A DNA stretch of 34,374 nt from Candidatus Methylomirabilota bacterium (GCA_035315345.1 DATFYA010000118.1:1-34374); one strand, 5' to 3'. Counted from the stretch's first letter, positions 6,709-16,067 are shown. The notes: a model not told the origin generated them from the letters alone. Numbers and translations: made by a program.

Positions 6709-6981
6709 TCAGCTCACCGCGACGCGGCGCACGAGCCAGCTCTGCCGCTCCAGGAAGCGCGCGATGGTCTCGAGCGTGCGGGGGTCGGCGGCCGGGTCGA
6801 GGCTGATGCGGTCGGGCAGGATGTAGCGGACCTCCGGATACGAGACCAGCACGCGCAGCAGCGTGCGTACGCGCGAGTCCCAGGCCAGGAGGCCCTGGTG
6901 GCCGGGCCCCGCGGTGTACGGGTCCCACTCGCTCTGCAGTCCGAGTCGCAGGGTGCGGCTGGTCGCCACCGGCATCGGCAT
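6709..6981 (-). CDS. Small protein of unknown function between glycosyltransferase and paaK genes
   Basis: A 90-residue protein with its ATG at 6981-6979 overlapping the glycosyltransferase stop (ATGA), so it is translationally coupled. The sequence reads as a soluble, folded domain: a strand (SRTLRLGL), then DPYTAGPGHQGLLAWDS, a helix (SRVRTLLRVLVSYPEV), then a C-terminal helix (PRTLETIARFLERQSWL). No signal peptide or membrane helix is seen, and I recognise no family. The tight coupling on both sides argues that it is a genuine gene rather than spacer. Confidence 0.6.
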   Translation of the reverse strand: MPMPVATSRTLRLGLQSEWDPYTAGPGHQGLLAWDSRVRTLLRVLVSYPEVRYILPDRISLDPAADPRTLETIARFLERQSWLVRRVAVS

Positions 6982-8129
6982 CAGCCCCGGCTCGCGAGCA
7001 GGGCCTCGTAGTGGCCGACCATGGCCTGGACCTGGCGCGTCGCCGAGAAGCGCGCCTCGGCGAGCCGGCGCGCGGCGTGTCCCATGGCGTGGCGCCGCTC
7101 CGGGTCGAGCAGCAGGCCGATGGCCGCGTCGGCCATGTCGCCGGTCTCGCCCTTGGTCAGCACGCCGGTCTCGCCGTCGGTCACCACCTCGTCCACGCCC
7201 GAGGCGCGCACCGCCACCGCGGGCAGCGCGCACGCGTGCGCCTCCGCCAGCACCAGGCCCTGCGTCTCGGTCTCCGACGCAAAGAGGAAGAGATCGGCGG
7301 CGCGGTAGTAGTCCGGCAGGGCGTCGCGGCCGAGCCCCCCGTGGAAGACGATGCGCCGCGCCGCCCCGCCCGCGGCGGCCCGCCGCTCCAGCGCGTGACC
7401 GTGGCTCCCCTTGCCGACCAGGTGCAGCGAGGCGCCCGACACCGCGCCCGCCACCGACTCGAACGCGTCGAGGACGCGCTCGAGGCTCTTCTCGCGGTCG
7501 AGCCGTCCGGTGTAGAGGCACATCAGCCCTTCGGTGGGCAAGCCGAGGCGGCGGCGCGCGCGCTCGCGGCTGCCCGGGCTGAAGAGTCCCAGGTCCACGC
7601 CGGTGGGGATCACGCGAATCGGAGCCCGCACGCCGCGCTCGCGCAGCGTCTCGGCGACGTGATCCGACGGCGCCACCACGAGGTCCGCCGAGTTTGCGAA
7701 GCGGCACGCCAGGCGCACCGCGAGGCCGCGCACCAGGCGCTGCGGCAGCGGGACGTAGTGGGCGTACTTCTCGTAGCGCGTGTGGTAGGTGAAGACGAGC
7801 GGGCGCCGCAGGCGGCGGGCCACACGGCGCCCGGTCACCCCGAGCAGGAACGGATGGTGGACGTGGACGACGTCGAGCTCGAGCCGGCGCGCGAGTCGCC
7901 CCAGCCGTCGCGAGACCGGCACCGCCAGGGAGAAGCCGGGATAGGTGGGCGCGGGAATCGACGGATAGCGGAAGACGAACGACGGATCGTGGTGCGGCTG
8001 CTGGGCGGCGGGCGCGAAGACCCAGGCGCGGTGGCCGAGGGCCTCAAGCCCCAGCCGCAGGGTCTCGACCGCGGTCGTGACCCCGCCGCGGAATGGCAGG
8101 TAGTTGTTGGTGAACAGCCCGACCCGCAT
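6981..8129 (-). CDS. GT4-family glycosyltransferase
   Basis: A 382-residue protein. The N-terminal Rossmann domain begins MRVGLFTNNYLPFRGGV, with the glycine-rich acceptor loop that opens this family. VVHVHHPFLLG is the second strand with its conserved His. The C-terminal donor-binding domain has VIPTGVDLGLFSPG, LYTGRLDREKSLERVLDAF, and the ESETQGLV-type loop (FASETETQGLVLAEAHA) with the Glu that binds the nucleotide-sugar ribose. It is a retaining GT-B transferase of the GT4 type, similar to lipid or exopolysaccharide mannosyl/glucosyltransferases. It acts at the inner face of the cytoplasmic membrane or in the cytosol. The acceptor is unknown. It starts 3 nt after the DUF151 gene stop. Confidence 0.88.
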   Translation of the reverse strand: MRVGLFTNNYLPFRGGVTTAVETLRLGLEALGHRAWVFAPAAQQPHHDPSFVFRYPSIPAPTYPGFSLAVPVSRRLGRLARRLELDVVHVHHPFLLGVTGRRVARRLRRPLVFTYHTRYEKYAHYVPLPQRLVRGLAVRLACRFANSADLVVAPSDHVAETLRERGVRAPIRVIPTGVDLGLFSPGSRERARRRLGLPTEGLMCLYTGRLDREKSLERVLDAFESVAGAVSGASLHLVGKGSHGHALERRAAAGGAARRIVFHGGLGRDALPDYYRAADLFLFASETETQGLVLAEAHACALPAVAVRASGVDEVVTDGETGVLTKGETGDMADAAIGLLLDPERRHAMGHAARRLAEARFSATRQVQAMVGHYEALLASRG

Positions 8130-8132
8130 CCA

Positions 8133-8666
8133 CTATTCGTCCGGGCTCTTCGGGTCCTTGCCCCGCTCGATGCGGTCGAAGTCACCGGGCTTGAGCGACT
8201 CGAGCCACTCCTTGATCTTGGCCTGGTCGTCGCCCTTGCCGCTGCCGATCGAGGTCTCCTTGGCCACCTCCACCGAGCGGGCCTTCTGCACGACGTCTTC
8301 CTCCACGAAGATCGGCGCCCCCACCCGCAGGGCCAGCGCGATGGCGTCGGAGGGACGCGAATCCACCGTGAGCTCGCTGCCGCCCATCTGCAGGTGGATC
8401 ACCGCGTAGAAGGTGTTGTCGCGAAGATCGTTGACCACGACCTTCTGCACCCGCGCCTCGACCGTCTCCAGGATGTTCTTGATGAGGTCGTGCGTCATCG
8501 GCCGCGGCGTGGGGATCTTCTCCAGCTCGAGCGCGATGGCGTTGGCCTCGAAGAGCCCGACCCAGATGGGCAGCGAGCGCTTCTCCTCCTCGTCGCGCAG
8601 GATGATCATCGGCATGTTGGAGAGCGGGTCCAGCGCCAGCCCCTTCACCTTCATCTCCAGGAACAT
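8133..8666 (-). CDS. Bifunctional nuclease family protein (DUF151, COG1259)
   Basis: A 177-residue protein with a strong AGGAGG ribosome-binding site 6 nt before the ATG. The whole BFN/DUF151 domain is present. It opens MKVKGLALDPLSNMPMIILR, then LPIWVGLFEANAIALELE, TFYAVIHLQ and the signature VDSRPSDAIALALRVGAPIF near residues 101-120. A ~40-residue charged C-terminal tail (DDQAKIKEWLESL) follows. Family members are described as having DNase/RNase activity in plants; their bacterial role is poorly defined. It lies directly after miaB (12 bp gap), a frequent arrangement for this family. Confidence 0.9.
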   Translation of the reverse strand: MFLEMKVKGLALDPLSNMPMIILRDEEEKRSLPIWVGLFEANAIALELEKIPTPRPMTHDLIKNILETVEARVQKVVVNDLRDNTFYAVIHLQMGGSELTVDSRPSDAIALALRVGAPIFVEEDVVQKARSVEVAKETSIGSGKGDDQAKIKEWLESLKPGDFDRIERGKDPKSPDE

Positions 8667-8678
8667 GGTGCGCCTCCT

Positions 8679-10046
8679 CTAGGCCTGCAGCGCGGGAACG
8701 GTCTGGTCCTCGGCGCAGCTCGCGCCGGCGCGATCCTCGACCAGCTCGCCCCGCAGGCTGTGCGGCAAGGCGCGGGCGATGCGCACCGCCACCACCTGCC
8801 CCAGCAGATCGCGGCCGGCCGCGTCGAAGTTCACGACCCGATTGCAGCGCGTGCGCCCCGCCACCTCGTCGGCGTTCTTGCGCGAGACGCCGTCCACCAG
8901 CACCGGCAGCGTCCGCCCCTCGAGGCGCTGGCTGCGCGCGGCGGCCACCCGCCCGGCCGCCTCCAGGACCAGGCGGTTGCGCTCGGCCTTCACCTCGTCC
9001 GGCACCTGGTCGACCATCTCCGCGGCGGCGGTGCCGGGGCGGCGTGAGTAGCGGAACGCGAAGACGTTGTCGTAGGCCACCCGCTCGACCATGTCCACCG
9101 TCTGCGCGAAGTCCTCGTCGGTCTCTCCGGGGAAGCCCACGATGAGATCGGTGGAGAGCGCGAGATCCGGCACCGTCTCGTGCAATTCGGCGATCAGCTC
9201 CAGGTATCGGGCGCACGTGTAGCCACGATTCATGCGCTCGAGCACCCGGTCGGAGCCGGACTGCAGCGGGAGGTGGAGATACTCGCACACCTTCGGAACG
9301 TCGCGGATGGCCCGGATGAGGCGGGAGGTCAGGTTGTAGGGGTTCGAGGTCGTGAAGCGGATGCGCTCGATGCCGTCGACGTCGTTGACCCGCTCGAGCA
9401 GGACGGCCAGGTCCGTGGGCGGGCTCAGATCGCGACCGTAGGCGTTGACGGTCTGCCCGAGCAGCGTCACTTCCCGGCAGCCCGCCGCGGCCAGACCGCG
9501 GATCTCCTCGACGATGACTTCGGGGGCATGGCTGCGCTCGCGCCCGCGCGTGGTCGGCACCACACAGAACGTGCAGTATTTCTCGCAGCCTTCCATCACG
9601 GTGACGAAGGCCTTGAGTCGCTGGCCGCCGTCGGGACGCGCGGTGATCTTGACGAGCGCGCCCTCCCCGGTCTCGAGCACCGGCCCCCGCCCCTGCCGGG
9701 CGCGCGTCACCAGCTCGCCGACCCGCGCAATGGCGGGTGAGCCGAAGACCAGATCCACGTACGGCGCGCGCTCCTGGATGCGGCCCTTCTGCAGCTGGGC
9801 CATGCAGCCCATCACGCCGATGACGAGGTCGGGGCGCTGCCGTTTCAGATGCTTGAGGGCGCCCAGCTGAGAGAACACCTTGTCTTCCGCCTTCTCGCGG
9901 ATCGAGCAGGTGTTGAGCAGGATCAGGTCGGCCTCCTCCGGCCGGTCGGTCAGCTCGTAGCGCTCCTGCTTGAGCAGGCCGGCGACTCGCTCGGAGTCGT
10001 ACTCGTTCATCTGACAGCCATAGGTGATCAGGTGGAGCTTGGACAT
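8679..10046 (-). CDS. miaB: tRNA-2-methylthio-N6-dimethylallyladenosine synthase MiaB
   Basis: A 455-residue radical-SAM methylthiotransferase. The N-terminal UPF0004 domain holds the auxiliary-cluster cysteines C11 (TYGCQMNEYDS), C47 (LNTCSIREKAEDK) and C81 (VMGCMAQ). The radical-SAM CxxxCxxC is C154, C158 and C161 (GCEKYCTFC). A C-terminal TRAM domain follows (SQRLEGRTLPVLVDGVSRK). It adds the 2-methylthio group to i6A37 of tRNAs reading UNN codons. The QMNEYDSE and EKAEDKV motifs favour MiaB over RimO or MtaB. The C-terminal ~15 residues (GASCAEDQTVPALQA) are an unusual tail. Its own promoter and a possible leader peptide lie upstream. Confidence 0.95.
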   Translation of the reverse strand: MSKLHLITYGCQMNEYDSERVAGLLKQERYELTDRPEEADLILLNTCSIREKAEDKVFSQLGALKHLKRQRPDLVIGVMGCMAQLQKGRIQERAPYVDLVFGSPAIARVGELVTRARQGRGPVLETGEGALVKITARPDGGQRLKAFVTVMEGCEKYCTFCVVPTTRGRERSHAPEVIVEEIRGLAAAGCREVTLLGQTVNAYGRDLSPPTDLAVLLERVNDVDGIERIRFTTSNPYNLTSRLIRAIRDVPKVCEYLHLPLQSGSDRVLERMNRGYTCARYLELIAELHETVPDLALSTDLIVGFPGETDEDFAQTVDMVERVAYDNVFAFRYSRRPGTAAAEMVDQVPDEVKAERNRLVLEAAGRVAAARSQRLEGRTLPVLVDGVSRKNADEVAGRTRCNRVVNFDAAGRDLLGQVVAVRIARALPHSLRGELVEDRAGASCAEDQTVPALQA

Positions 10047-10081
10047 CAGCGCAAGAGCGACCCTGAAGGAGAATTCAGCAT
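10046..10081 (-). CDS. Possible 11-residue leader peptide overlapping the miaB start
   Basis: ATG at 10081-10079 begins MLNSPSGSLLR, and its TGA (10048-10046) overlaps the miaB ATG as TGATG. With the predicted transcription start near 10090 it would be the first start codon of the transcript. This is the geometry of termination-reinitiation coupling. No independent evidence of translation. Confidence 0.3.
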   Translation of the reverse strand: MLNSPSGSLLR

Positions 10082-10096
10082 AAATGGTCGGGACTT

Positions 10097-10125
10097 ACGG
10101 TAGCACCCGCCCCTGGGCATGTCAA
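10097..10125 (-). promoter_or_regulatory. Sigma70-type promoter for miaB
   Basis: On the - strand: TTGACA (10125-10120, perfect -35), a 17-bp spacer, TACCGT (10102-10097). Transcription is expected near 10090, 44 nt before the miaB ATG. It lies in the 111-bp gap after accA. Confidence 0.72.
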
Positions 10126-10157
10126 ACCGAGGAGCGATGCGGATGCCGTGTTTGGGG

Positions 10158-11111
10158 TCAGACCGTCTCCTCGAAGACGCCGATCCGCCGGAACTTTTCC
10201 TGGCGCTCCTCGATCAGCTCGGTCTCCGACCTCGACCTGAGCTGCCAGAGGTGGTCGCGGAGGACCGCGCGGAGGCTGGCCGCCGTCGCCTCCCAGTTGC
10301 GATGCGCCCCGCCGACCGGTTCGGGCACGATGGCGTCGATGACGCCCAGCTTGAGCAGATCCGGCGAGGTCACGCGCATGATCTCGGCGGCCTCCGGGGC
10401 CTTGGCCCCGTCGCCCCAGAGGATGGCCGCGCAGCCTTCCGGCGAGATCACCGAATAGATCGCGTACTCGAGCATCAGCACCCGATTGCCGACGCCGATG
10501 GCGAGCGCGCCGCCGCTGCCGCCCTCGCCGGTGACCACGCAGATCACCGCGCTGGTCAGACCCGCCATCTCGCGCAGGTTGCGCGCGATGGCTTCGGCCT
10601 GGCCGCGCTCCTCGGCGCCGAGCCCCGGATAGGCGCCGGGCGTGTCGATGAACGTGATGATCGGCTTGCCGAACTTGCTGGCCAGCTGCATCAGGCGCAG
10701 CGCCTTGCGGTAGCCCTCCGGATGCGGCATCCCGAAGTTGCGGGCGATGTTCTCGCGGGTGTCGCGGCCCTTCTGGTGGCCGATCACCACCACCGGCTCG
10801 CCCTCGAAGGTGGCGAGGCCGCCCACGATCGCCTTGTCGTCGCCGAAGACGCGGTCGCCGTGCAGCTCGATCCAGTCCTCCATGAGCAGGTTGATGAGGT
10901 CGAGGGTGTGGGGGCGCTTGGGGTGGCGCGCGATCTGGGTGCGCTGCCACGCGGTCAGGCCGGAGTAGACGCGCTGCTGCTGCCGGGCGAGGCGCTCCTC
11001 GAGCTTCGCGATCTCGTCGCGCGCGGCGAGCGGATCGCCGGATTCGCGCAGCTCGACGATGCGATTCTCCAGCTCGAGGAGCGGCTTCTCGAACTCAAGC
11101 TCGTCCGGCAT
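10158..11111 (-). CDS. accA: Acetyl-CoA carboxylase carboxyltransferase subunit alpha
   Basis: A 317-residue protein of normal AccA length. The N-terminal helical part has [20 protein letters not shown]. The crotonase-like carboxyltransferase domain follows, with [53 protein letters not shown] and [20 protein letters not shown], then [18 protein letters not shown]. AccA with AccD transfers CO2 from carboxybiotin to acetyl-CoA, giving malonyl-CoA, the first step of fatty acid synthesis. Its ATG lies inside the last codons of dnaE (17-bp overlap), a dnaE-accA order also known from E. coli. AccD, AccB and AccC are not in the window. Confidence 0.96.
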   Translation of the reverse strand: MPDELEFEKPLLELENRIVELRESGDPLAARDEIAKLEERLARQQQRVYSGLTAWQRTQIARHPKRPHTLDLINLLMEDWIELHGDRVFGDDKAIVGGLATFEGEPVVVIGHQKGRDTRENIARNFGMPHPEGYRKALRLMQLASKFGKPIITFIDTPGAYPGLGAEERGQAEAIARNLREMAGLTSAVICVVTGEGGSGGALAIGVGNRVLMLEYAIYSVISPEGCAAILWGDGAKAPEAAEIMRVTSPDLLKLGVIDAIVPEPVGGAHRNWEATAASLRAVLRDHLWQLRSRSETELIEERQEKFRRIGVFEETV

Positions 11112-14100
11112 ACTCCACGAGTATACTGCCCGGCCCGAGCAGGCCTTCCACTTTGCTCACCAGATCGGGCTCGGGATTCACGCCCAGCTCCTTCACGCGC
11201 ACCACGACCTCCTGCTCGGGCAGCAGCACGTGCAGGAACAGGGGCGTGCGTCCCTCGTGCTCGCGGCACGCGGCCTTGATCGCGGCGAGCCGGGTCGGGA
11301 GTGACTCGGCGGCCGCGCTCACCCGGATCCGACAGGCGTGCGCGTCGACGTGACCGTTGCCATGGCCGCTGGGGTGGCCGTGGCCCGCGCCGTTCCCATG
11401 ACCGTCGCCGTTCAGGCTTCCGTTACCCACCGCATCCTCCAGGGGCTTGATCTCCTCGGCCAGCACCACGCGGCCCTTGTCGCTGTCATCGGCGCGGCCC
11501 TTGACGATGACCGGCCCCTTGTGGCGCAACGCTCCCGCGCAGGCCCGGTAGGGCTCCGGGAAGATGGTCAGGGGCACGCTGCCGTCCACCAGCTCGAGCG
11601 TGGCGAAGGCCATGCGGTTGCCGCTCTTGGTGGAGTTCTCGGTGAAGGCGCTCACCTGCCCGAGCAGCAGGACGCGCGCGCCGGTCGAGCGGGCGGCCAG
11701 ATCGGCCGCGCCGAGCGCGCCGATGCGGCGCGACACCTCCCGGTACTGCTCGAGCGGGTGACCGGACAGATAGAAGCCCAGCACCTCGCGCTCGAAGGCC
11801 AGCATCTCCTCCGCCGGCCACTCGGGCACCCGCGCGGCCGGCGGCGGCACCGGCGCGCTCGGCCCCGGCCCGCCGCCCGGCGCGTCGAAGAGCGAGACCT
11901 GCCCCTCCTCGCGGTCGCGCTGGCGGCGCTGGCCGCCGTCCATCGCCTGATCGAGCGAGGCGAGCAGGCCGGCCCGCGTGCTCCGCAGCGAATCGAAGGC
12001 GCCCGCCTTGATGAGACACTCGACCACGCGCCGGTTGACCAGCCGCAGATCGACGCGGGCGCAGAAGTCGTCGAGCGAGGTGAACGCGCCGTCGGCCTCC
12101 CGCACCTTCACGATCGAGTCGATCGCGGTGGCGCCCACGTTCTTGATCGCGGCCAGCCCGAAGTGGATCGCGTCGCCCGCTACCGTGAACTGGGCGCGGG
12201 AGACGTTGACGTCGGGCGGCTCCACCCGCAGGCCCATCGCCCGCGTCTCCTCGACGTACTGGACGATCTTGTCGGTCTTGTCCATTTCGGAGGTCAGCAG
12301 CGCGGCCATGAACTCGGTCGGGTAGTTCGCCTTGAGGTAGGCGGTCTGGTACGCGACCACGCCGTAGCAGGCGGCGTGGGAGTTGTGCACCGCGATGCCA
12401 TTGGCGATGAAGCTGGCTGCGCCTGGCACCTCGAAATCGTACGTGGCCTCTTCGCCCGCGAGGGTGAAGCCGCGTGGCCGTGACCATCCCATCGGGGACT
12501 CGGCCAGCGCGTAGAGCGTGGGCGAATCGAGCCGCTCCGCCAGGTATCTGACCGTGTCGCGGCGGATGCCTCGCTTCCGGTCATCCGAGAACAGCAGCCT
12601 ATACGAGATACCAAGAGCCCGGCAGCCAGCCCGGAGGCTCTGATAAGACTTGGTGATAGCCTCTCGGATGGGTGTCAGCGCCAGCGGTACGGGAATGACG
12701 TCCACCGTCCCGCGTGCGAGTAGGCCCGACCCGGTTGCCGCGTGCCCAGCCAGCGCGCTCAGGTCGGCGCACTTGCGACCCACCAGATACGGGCCGACGA
12801 TCAGATCGAACCACCCGAACGCCACCCGTCCACCGAGTAGATTGACCGTGTAGCCCCGTCGCTGGGCCCCGCGGTAGGCGAACTGCTTGCGATGGATCGT
12901 CGACGAGAGTCCCAGCTTCAGGAGCAGGCGCTGCACATCCTCAGCCAGGCCCGGAGACGAAGTGGCATAGAAGACGGAACGGGTGGCGGGATGGACGCAC
13001 CCGTCGCCCTGGAACAGCTTCGCGACGAGGACCGCGACGGCGCGGAGGTTCCAGCCATCGACCAGGACGGGTACGCGCTTGTAGAGGGCCCCCTTACCTC
13101 GCAGCCCGCACTCCTCGAAGAGGAATCGCACGGCTTCCGATGGCCGCGCGCGATCCTTCCGGATCGGACGGACCGAAGGCACCCTCGGCTCCGGGCGACG
13201 CTCGATCCGGGGTACGGTGTTCTCGAAAGCCGCCAGCGTGCTTGCCATGTCCTCAATCTCTGGCTCGGATCCGGAATAGAGGTAGAAGTGGCCTCCGTAG
13301 TTGAGCGACCCTTCCGAAAGGGCATATCCGAGGAGCGCGGGAAGATGGTCCTCAATCTCCCGTGAACCGACCGGAAGCTCGCGCGCGACCGCGACGAAAT
13401 CGTCCCCGGTCAGATCTTCGGTATTCACCCAGCCTCGCTGGGTGAAGATCGGATGGTCGGGCGTGCAGCGGACCTCCATGCCATTGGCCAGCCGGAGTCG
13501 CCCGACCCGCCGGACGCCGCTGGACCGGACCGCTCGAGCCCGATAGGGCCCGTCCTTGGTGAGCACCAGGTCGCCGGCCTGAATCTCGGTGATCGGCTTC
13601 CGACTGCCGTCGGCCATCTCGATCCGGGTGTCCGCGGTCAGGCACTTGTTGAAGCCGTAGCCCGCGAACTTCTCGATGAGGTCCCAGATCCGCTCGGCCT
13701 TCCGCGTGTCGATCTTGTTGGCCTTGCAGCCCGCGACGAACTTCTCGCGCTGCTGGGCCATCAGCTCGCGGTCCTTCTTGCCCATCGCCTTGCGGAGCGT
13801 GTCGGCCTCGCCGAGGGAGAAGCCGGCCAGGTCGGCGGCCAGCCGCATGACCTGCTCCTGGTAGACCATGATCCCGTAGGTCTCCTGGAGGTGCCGCTCC
13901 ATGAGCGGGTGCTCGTAGGCGATGGCCGCACGGCCGTGCTTGCGGTTGACGAAGTCGTCGATGAGGTCCATCGGGCCCGGCCGGTACAGGGCCACCATCG
14001 CGATGATGTCCTCGATGCGCTGGGGCTTGAGCCGCTTGAGCGCATCCCGCATGCCCCCCGACTCCAGCTGGAACACCCCGAAGGTCCGCGCCTCGGTCAG

Positions 14101-15894
14101 GAGCTGGTACGTCTTGGCGTCGTCGAGCGGCAGGGCGTCGGCGTCGAGCGCGATCCCGCGCGACTCCTTCACCAGCCGGAGCGCGTCGGTGATCACGGTC
14201 AGGGTCTTCAACCCGAGGAAGTCCATCTTGAGCAGGCCGAGCTTCTCGATGGGGCCCATCGCGTAGCCGGTGATCAGCTCGGGCCGCTTCGGGTCCTTGT
14301 AGAGCGGCACGCGCTCCATCAGGGGCTCGTCCGAGATGACCACCGCGGAGGCGTGCACCGAGGCGTGGCGCGTGCAGCCCTCGAGCGCGCGGGCCACCCC
14401 CCACATCTCCCCCACGCGCTGGTCTCGCTTGACCTGCTCGGCGAGCGGCGGGGCCTTCTCGAGCGCCTCGTCGAGGGAGATGTTGAGCGGGAAGCCGGGC
14501 ACCAGCTTGGCGATCCGGTCGGCCTCCCCGTAGGAGAAGCCGAGCACGCGGGCCACGTCGCGGATGACCGCCTTGGCCCCCATGGTGCCGAAGGTGATGA
14601 TGTGGGCCACCCGGTCCGCCCCGTAGCGATCCACCACGTAGCGGATGACCTCGTCGCGACGGTCGTCCGCGAAGTCGATGTCCATGTCCGGCATCGAGAT
14701 CCGCTCCGGGTTCAGGAATCGCTCGAAGATGAGCCCGTAGCGGATGGGATCGACGTTGGTGATGCCGAGGCAGTAGGCCACCAGCGAGCCCGCCGAGGAG
14801 CCGCGTCCGGGGCCCACCGCGATGCCCTGCTTCCGGGCGTGGGCGATGAAGTCCCACACCACGAGGAAGTAGCCCGAGAAGCCCATCTTGGAGACCACCC
14901 CCAGCTCGTAGCGCAGGCGCTCGACGATGGCGTCGGCGGGCTGCGATCCATAGCGGCGGGCGAGGCCCTCGAAGGCCAGGTGCTCGAGATAGGAGTCCAG
15001 CGTGTAGCCGTCCGGCACCTGGTAGTTCGGCAGGTGGAACTGGCCGAACTGCAGATCCACGTTGCAGCGCTCGGCGACGGCGAGCGTGTTGCGGTAGGCC
15101 TCGGGCAGGTCCTTGAAGACGGCCTTCATCTCCTCGGCCGACTTCACGTAGAACTCGTTGCTGGAGAACTTCCAGCGATTGGGATCGCCCATCGTCGTGC
15201 CGGTCTGGATGCAGAGCAGCGCCTCGTGGGCGCGCGAGTGTTCGGCCTCGAGATAGTGCGAGTCGTTGGTGCCGCAGAGCGGAGCGCCGATGGCGCGCGC
15301 GATCTTGATGGTGCCCTCGGTCACCGACACCTGCTGCTCCAGGCCGTGCGACTGCACTTCCATGAAGTAGTGGTCCTTGCCGAACACCTCCTGGTACCAG
15401 CCGGCCGTCTGCTGCGCTTTCTCCGCGTCGCCCGCCGAGAGCATCCGGCTCACCTCGGAGTTGAGACAGCCCGAGAGCACGAGCAGCCCGTCGGCGTGCT
15501 GGGCCAGCAGCTCGCGGTCGACCCGTGGCTTGTAGTAGTAGCCCTCGAGGTAGGCCTTGGAGACGAGCTTCATGAGGTTGGCGTAGCCCGCCGCGGTGCG
15601 GGCCAGCACCGTGCAGTGGCTCGCCCCTTCGTAGCCGCCATCCTGGCTCGATCGCTCGAAGCGGCTGCCCGGCGCCACGTACAGCTCGCAGCCCAGGATC
15701 GGCTTCACCCCCGACTTGCTGCACGCGGTGTAGAAGTCGACCGCCCCGAAGAGATTGCCGTGATCGGTCAGCGCCAGCGCCGGGAACTTCAGCGCCTTGG
15801 CCCGCTCCACCAGCTTTTCGAGGCGGGCCGCCCCGTCCAGCAGGCTGTATTCCGAGTGCACGTGCAGATGGACGAAGTCGGCGTGCTGTTTCAT
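11095..15894 (-). CDS. dnaE: DNA polymerase III subunit alpha, interrupted by an in-frame intein
   Basis: A 1599-residue precursor with ATG and an AAGGA site 6 nt upstream. Residues 751-1171 are an intein, so the spliced protein would be 1178 residues, close to E. coli DnaE (1160). The N-terminal PHP domain keeps its histidines ([22 protein letters not shown]) and may be metal-active. The polymerase centre has [19 protein letters not shown] with the catalytic Asp pair and [11 protein letters not shown] with the third Asp. FAGYGFNK is split from SHAACYG by the intein. The C-terminal part has an OB-fold ([14 protein letters not shown]) and, at about residues 1489-1518, a Gly/His/Asn-rich linker. 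It is the replicative polymerase; splicing is required for a normal product. Confidence 0.96.
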   Translation of the reverse strand: MKQHADFVHLHVHSEYSLLDGAARLEKLVERAKALKFPALALTDHGNLFGAVDFYTACSKSGVKPILGCELYVAPGSRFERSSQDGGYEGASHCTVLARTAAGYANLMKLVSKAYLEGYYYKPRVDRELLAQHADGLLVLSGCLNSEVSRMLSAGDAEKAQQTAGWYQEVFGKDHYFMEVQSHGLEQQVSVTEGTIKIARAIGAPLCGTNDSHYLEAEHSRAHEALLCIQTGTTMGDPNRWKFSSNEFYVKSAEEMKAVFKDLPEAYRNTLAVAERCNVDLQFGQFHLPNYQVPDGYTLDSYLEHLAFEGLARRYGSQPADAIVERLRYELGVVSKMGFSGYFLVVWDFIAHARKQGIAVGPGRGSSAGSLVAYCLGITNVDPIRYGLIFERFLNPERISMPDMDIDFADDRRDEVIRYVVDRYGADRVAHIITFGTMGAKAVIRDVARVLGFSYGEADRIAKLVPGFPLNISLDEALEKAPPLAEQVKRDQRVGEMWGVARALEGCTRHASVHASAVVISDEPLMERVPLYKDPKRPELITGYAMGPIEKLGLLKMDFLGLKTLTVITDALRLVKESRGIALDADALPLDDAKTYQLLTEARTFGVFQLESGGMRDALKRLKPQRIEDIIAMVALYRPGPMDLIDDFVNRKHGRAAIAYEHPLMERHLQETYGIMVYQEQVMRLAADLAGFSLGEADTLRKAMGKKDRELMAQQREKFVAGCKANKIDTRKAERIWDLIEKFAGYGFNKCLTADTRIEMADGSRKPITEIQAGDLVLTKDGPYRARAVRSSGVRRVGRLRLANGMEVRCTPDHPIFTQRGWVNTEDLTGDDFVAVARELPVGSREIEDHLPALLGYALSEGSLNYGGHFYLYSGSEPEIEDMASTLAAFENTVPRIERRPEPRVPSVRPIRKDRARPSEAVRFLFEECGLRGKGALYKRVPVLVDGWNLRAVAVLVAKLFQGDGCVHPATRSVFYATSSPGLAEDVQRLLLKLGLSSTIHRKQFAYRGAQRRGYTVNLLGGRVAFGWFDLIVGPYLVGRKCADLSALAGHAATGSGLLARGTVDVIPVPLALTPIREAITKSYQSLRAGCRALGISYRLLFSDDRKRGIRRDTVRYLAERLDSPTLYALAESPMGWSRPRGFTLAGEEATYDFEVPGAASFIANGIAVHNSHAACYGVVAYQTAYLKANYPTEFMAALLTSEMDKTDKIVQYVEETRAMGLRVEPPDVNVSRAQFTVAGDAIHFGLAAIKNVGATAIDSIVKVREADGAFTSLDDFCARVDLRLVNRRVVECLIKAGAFDSLRSTRAGLLASLDQAMDGGQRRQRDREEGQVSLFDAPGGGPGPSAPVPPPAARVPEWPAEEMLAFEREVLGFYLSGHPLEQYREVSRRIGALGAADLAARSTGARVLLLGQVSAFTENSTKSGNRMAFATLELVDGSVPLTIFPEPYRACAGALRHKGPVIVKGRADDSDKGRVVLAEEIKPLEDAVGNGSLNGDGHGNGAGHGHPSGHGNGHVDAHACRIRVSAAAESLPTRLAAIKAACREHEGRTPLFLHVLLPEQEVVVRVKELGVNPEPDLVSKVEGLLGPGSILVEYAGRA
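12382..13644 (-). mobile_element. DnaE intein (421 residues) with LAGLIDADG-type homing endonuclease domain
   Basis: The element begins at Cys codon 751 (13644-13642) and ends at an Asn codon (12384-12382), followed by Ser+1 of the C-extein. In intein numbering: block A is C1-L-T-A-D-T-R-I; block B is CTPDHPIF with T61 and H64; endonuclease block C is [10 protein letters not shown] with E111; block D is LYKRVPVLV around K189; block E is KLFQGDGCV with D214; block F is [11 protein letters not shown]; block G is AVHN with H420-N421. All splicing nucleophiles (C1, N421, Ser+1) and both candidate endonuclease acids are present, so a splicing-competent, possibly mobile intein is expected. Removing it leaves the host motif GFNKSHAACYG intact. 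One 60-base sample inside it (12601-12660) is about 57% GC, against about 72% in a flanking dnaE sample (14401-14460), which suggests later acquisition. Confidence 0.95.
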
Positions 15895-15928
15895 TCTTAG
15901 TCCTTAGCGGTGGAAGAGGTCGCGTTGC

Positions 15929-15969
15929 GGTAGGGCCTCTTCGCGCCCTACGGCGCTCATCGGGGCGTC
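15929..15969 (-). promoter_or_regulatory. Structured leader element before dnaE (shared with guaA)
   Basis: In the dnaE transcript, CGCCCCGATGAG is followed by GCGCC-GTAG-GGCGC, then GAAGAG, then GCCCTAC. Two stems are possible and exclude each other: GCGCC/GGCGC (15956-15952 with 15947-15943), and GTAGGGC/GCCCTAC (15951-15945 with 15936-15930). About 35 of 41 positions match the copy before guaA by eye, including one compensatory pair change. Confidence 0.5.
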
Positions 15970-16067
15970 GGGGTCACGCATGTCGCGCCCTGCGGCGCTC
16001 ATCGGGGCGTCGGGGTCACGCATGTCACGCCCGGCGGCGCTCATCGGGGCGTCGGGGTCACGTGGAT
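15942..16067. repeat. Tandem repeat, 3 x 42 bp, upstream of dnaE
   Basis: Units at 15942-15983, 15984-16025 and 16026-16067. Units 1 and 2 differ at a single base; unit 3 diverges at its first bases and at its end. The invariant core is GGCGCTCATCGGGGCGTCGG. Each unit keeps an inverted repeat that can form a 5-bp stem (GCGCC/GGCGC in units 1 and 2; a G-T wobble in unit 3). The part nearest dnaE overlaps the leader element that is also found before guaA. Confidence 0.9.

Noticed and set aside
5387-6928. Longer 513-residue version of PaaK
   Set aside because: The extra 75 residues overlap the small upstream gene in another frame and are Arg/Pro/Gly-rich with no PaaK similarity; the GTG at 6703 gives the family length.
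12382-13644. Split dnaE or two polymerase genes
   Set aside because: The frame is continuous, and the insert carries complete intein blocks A, B, F and G, so it is a contiguous intein rather than a split gene.
13453-15900. 815-codon open frame antisense to dnaE
   Set aside because: A low-complexity His/Asp/Leu/Val-rich translation typical of the antisense of a GC-rich gene. The opposite strand is unambiguous DnaE.
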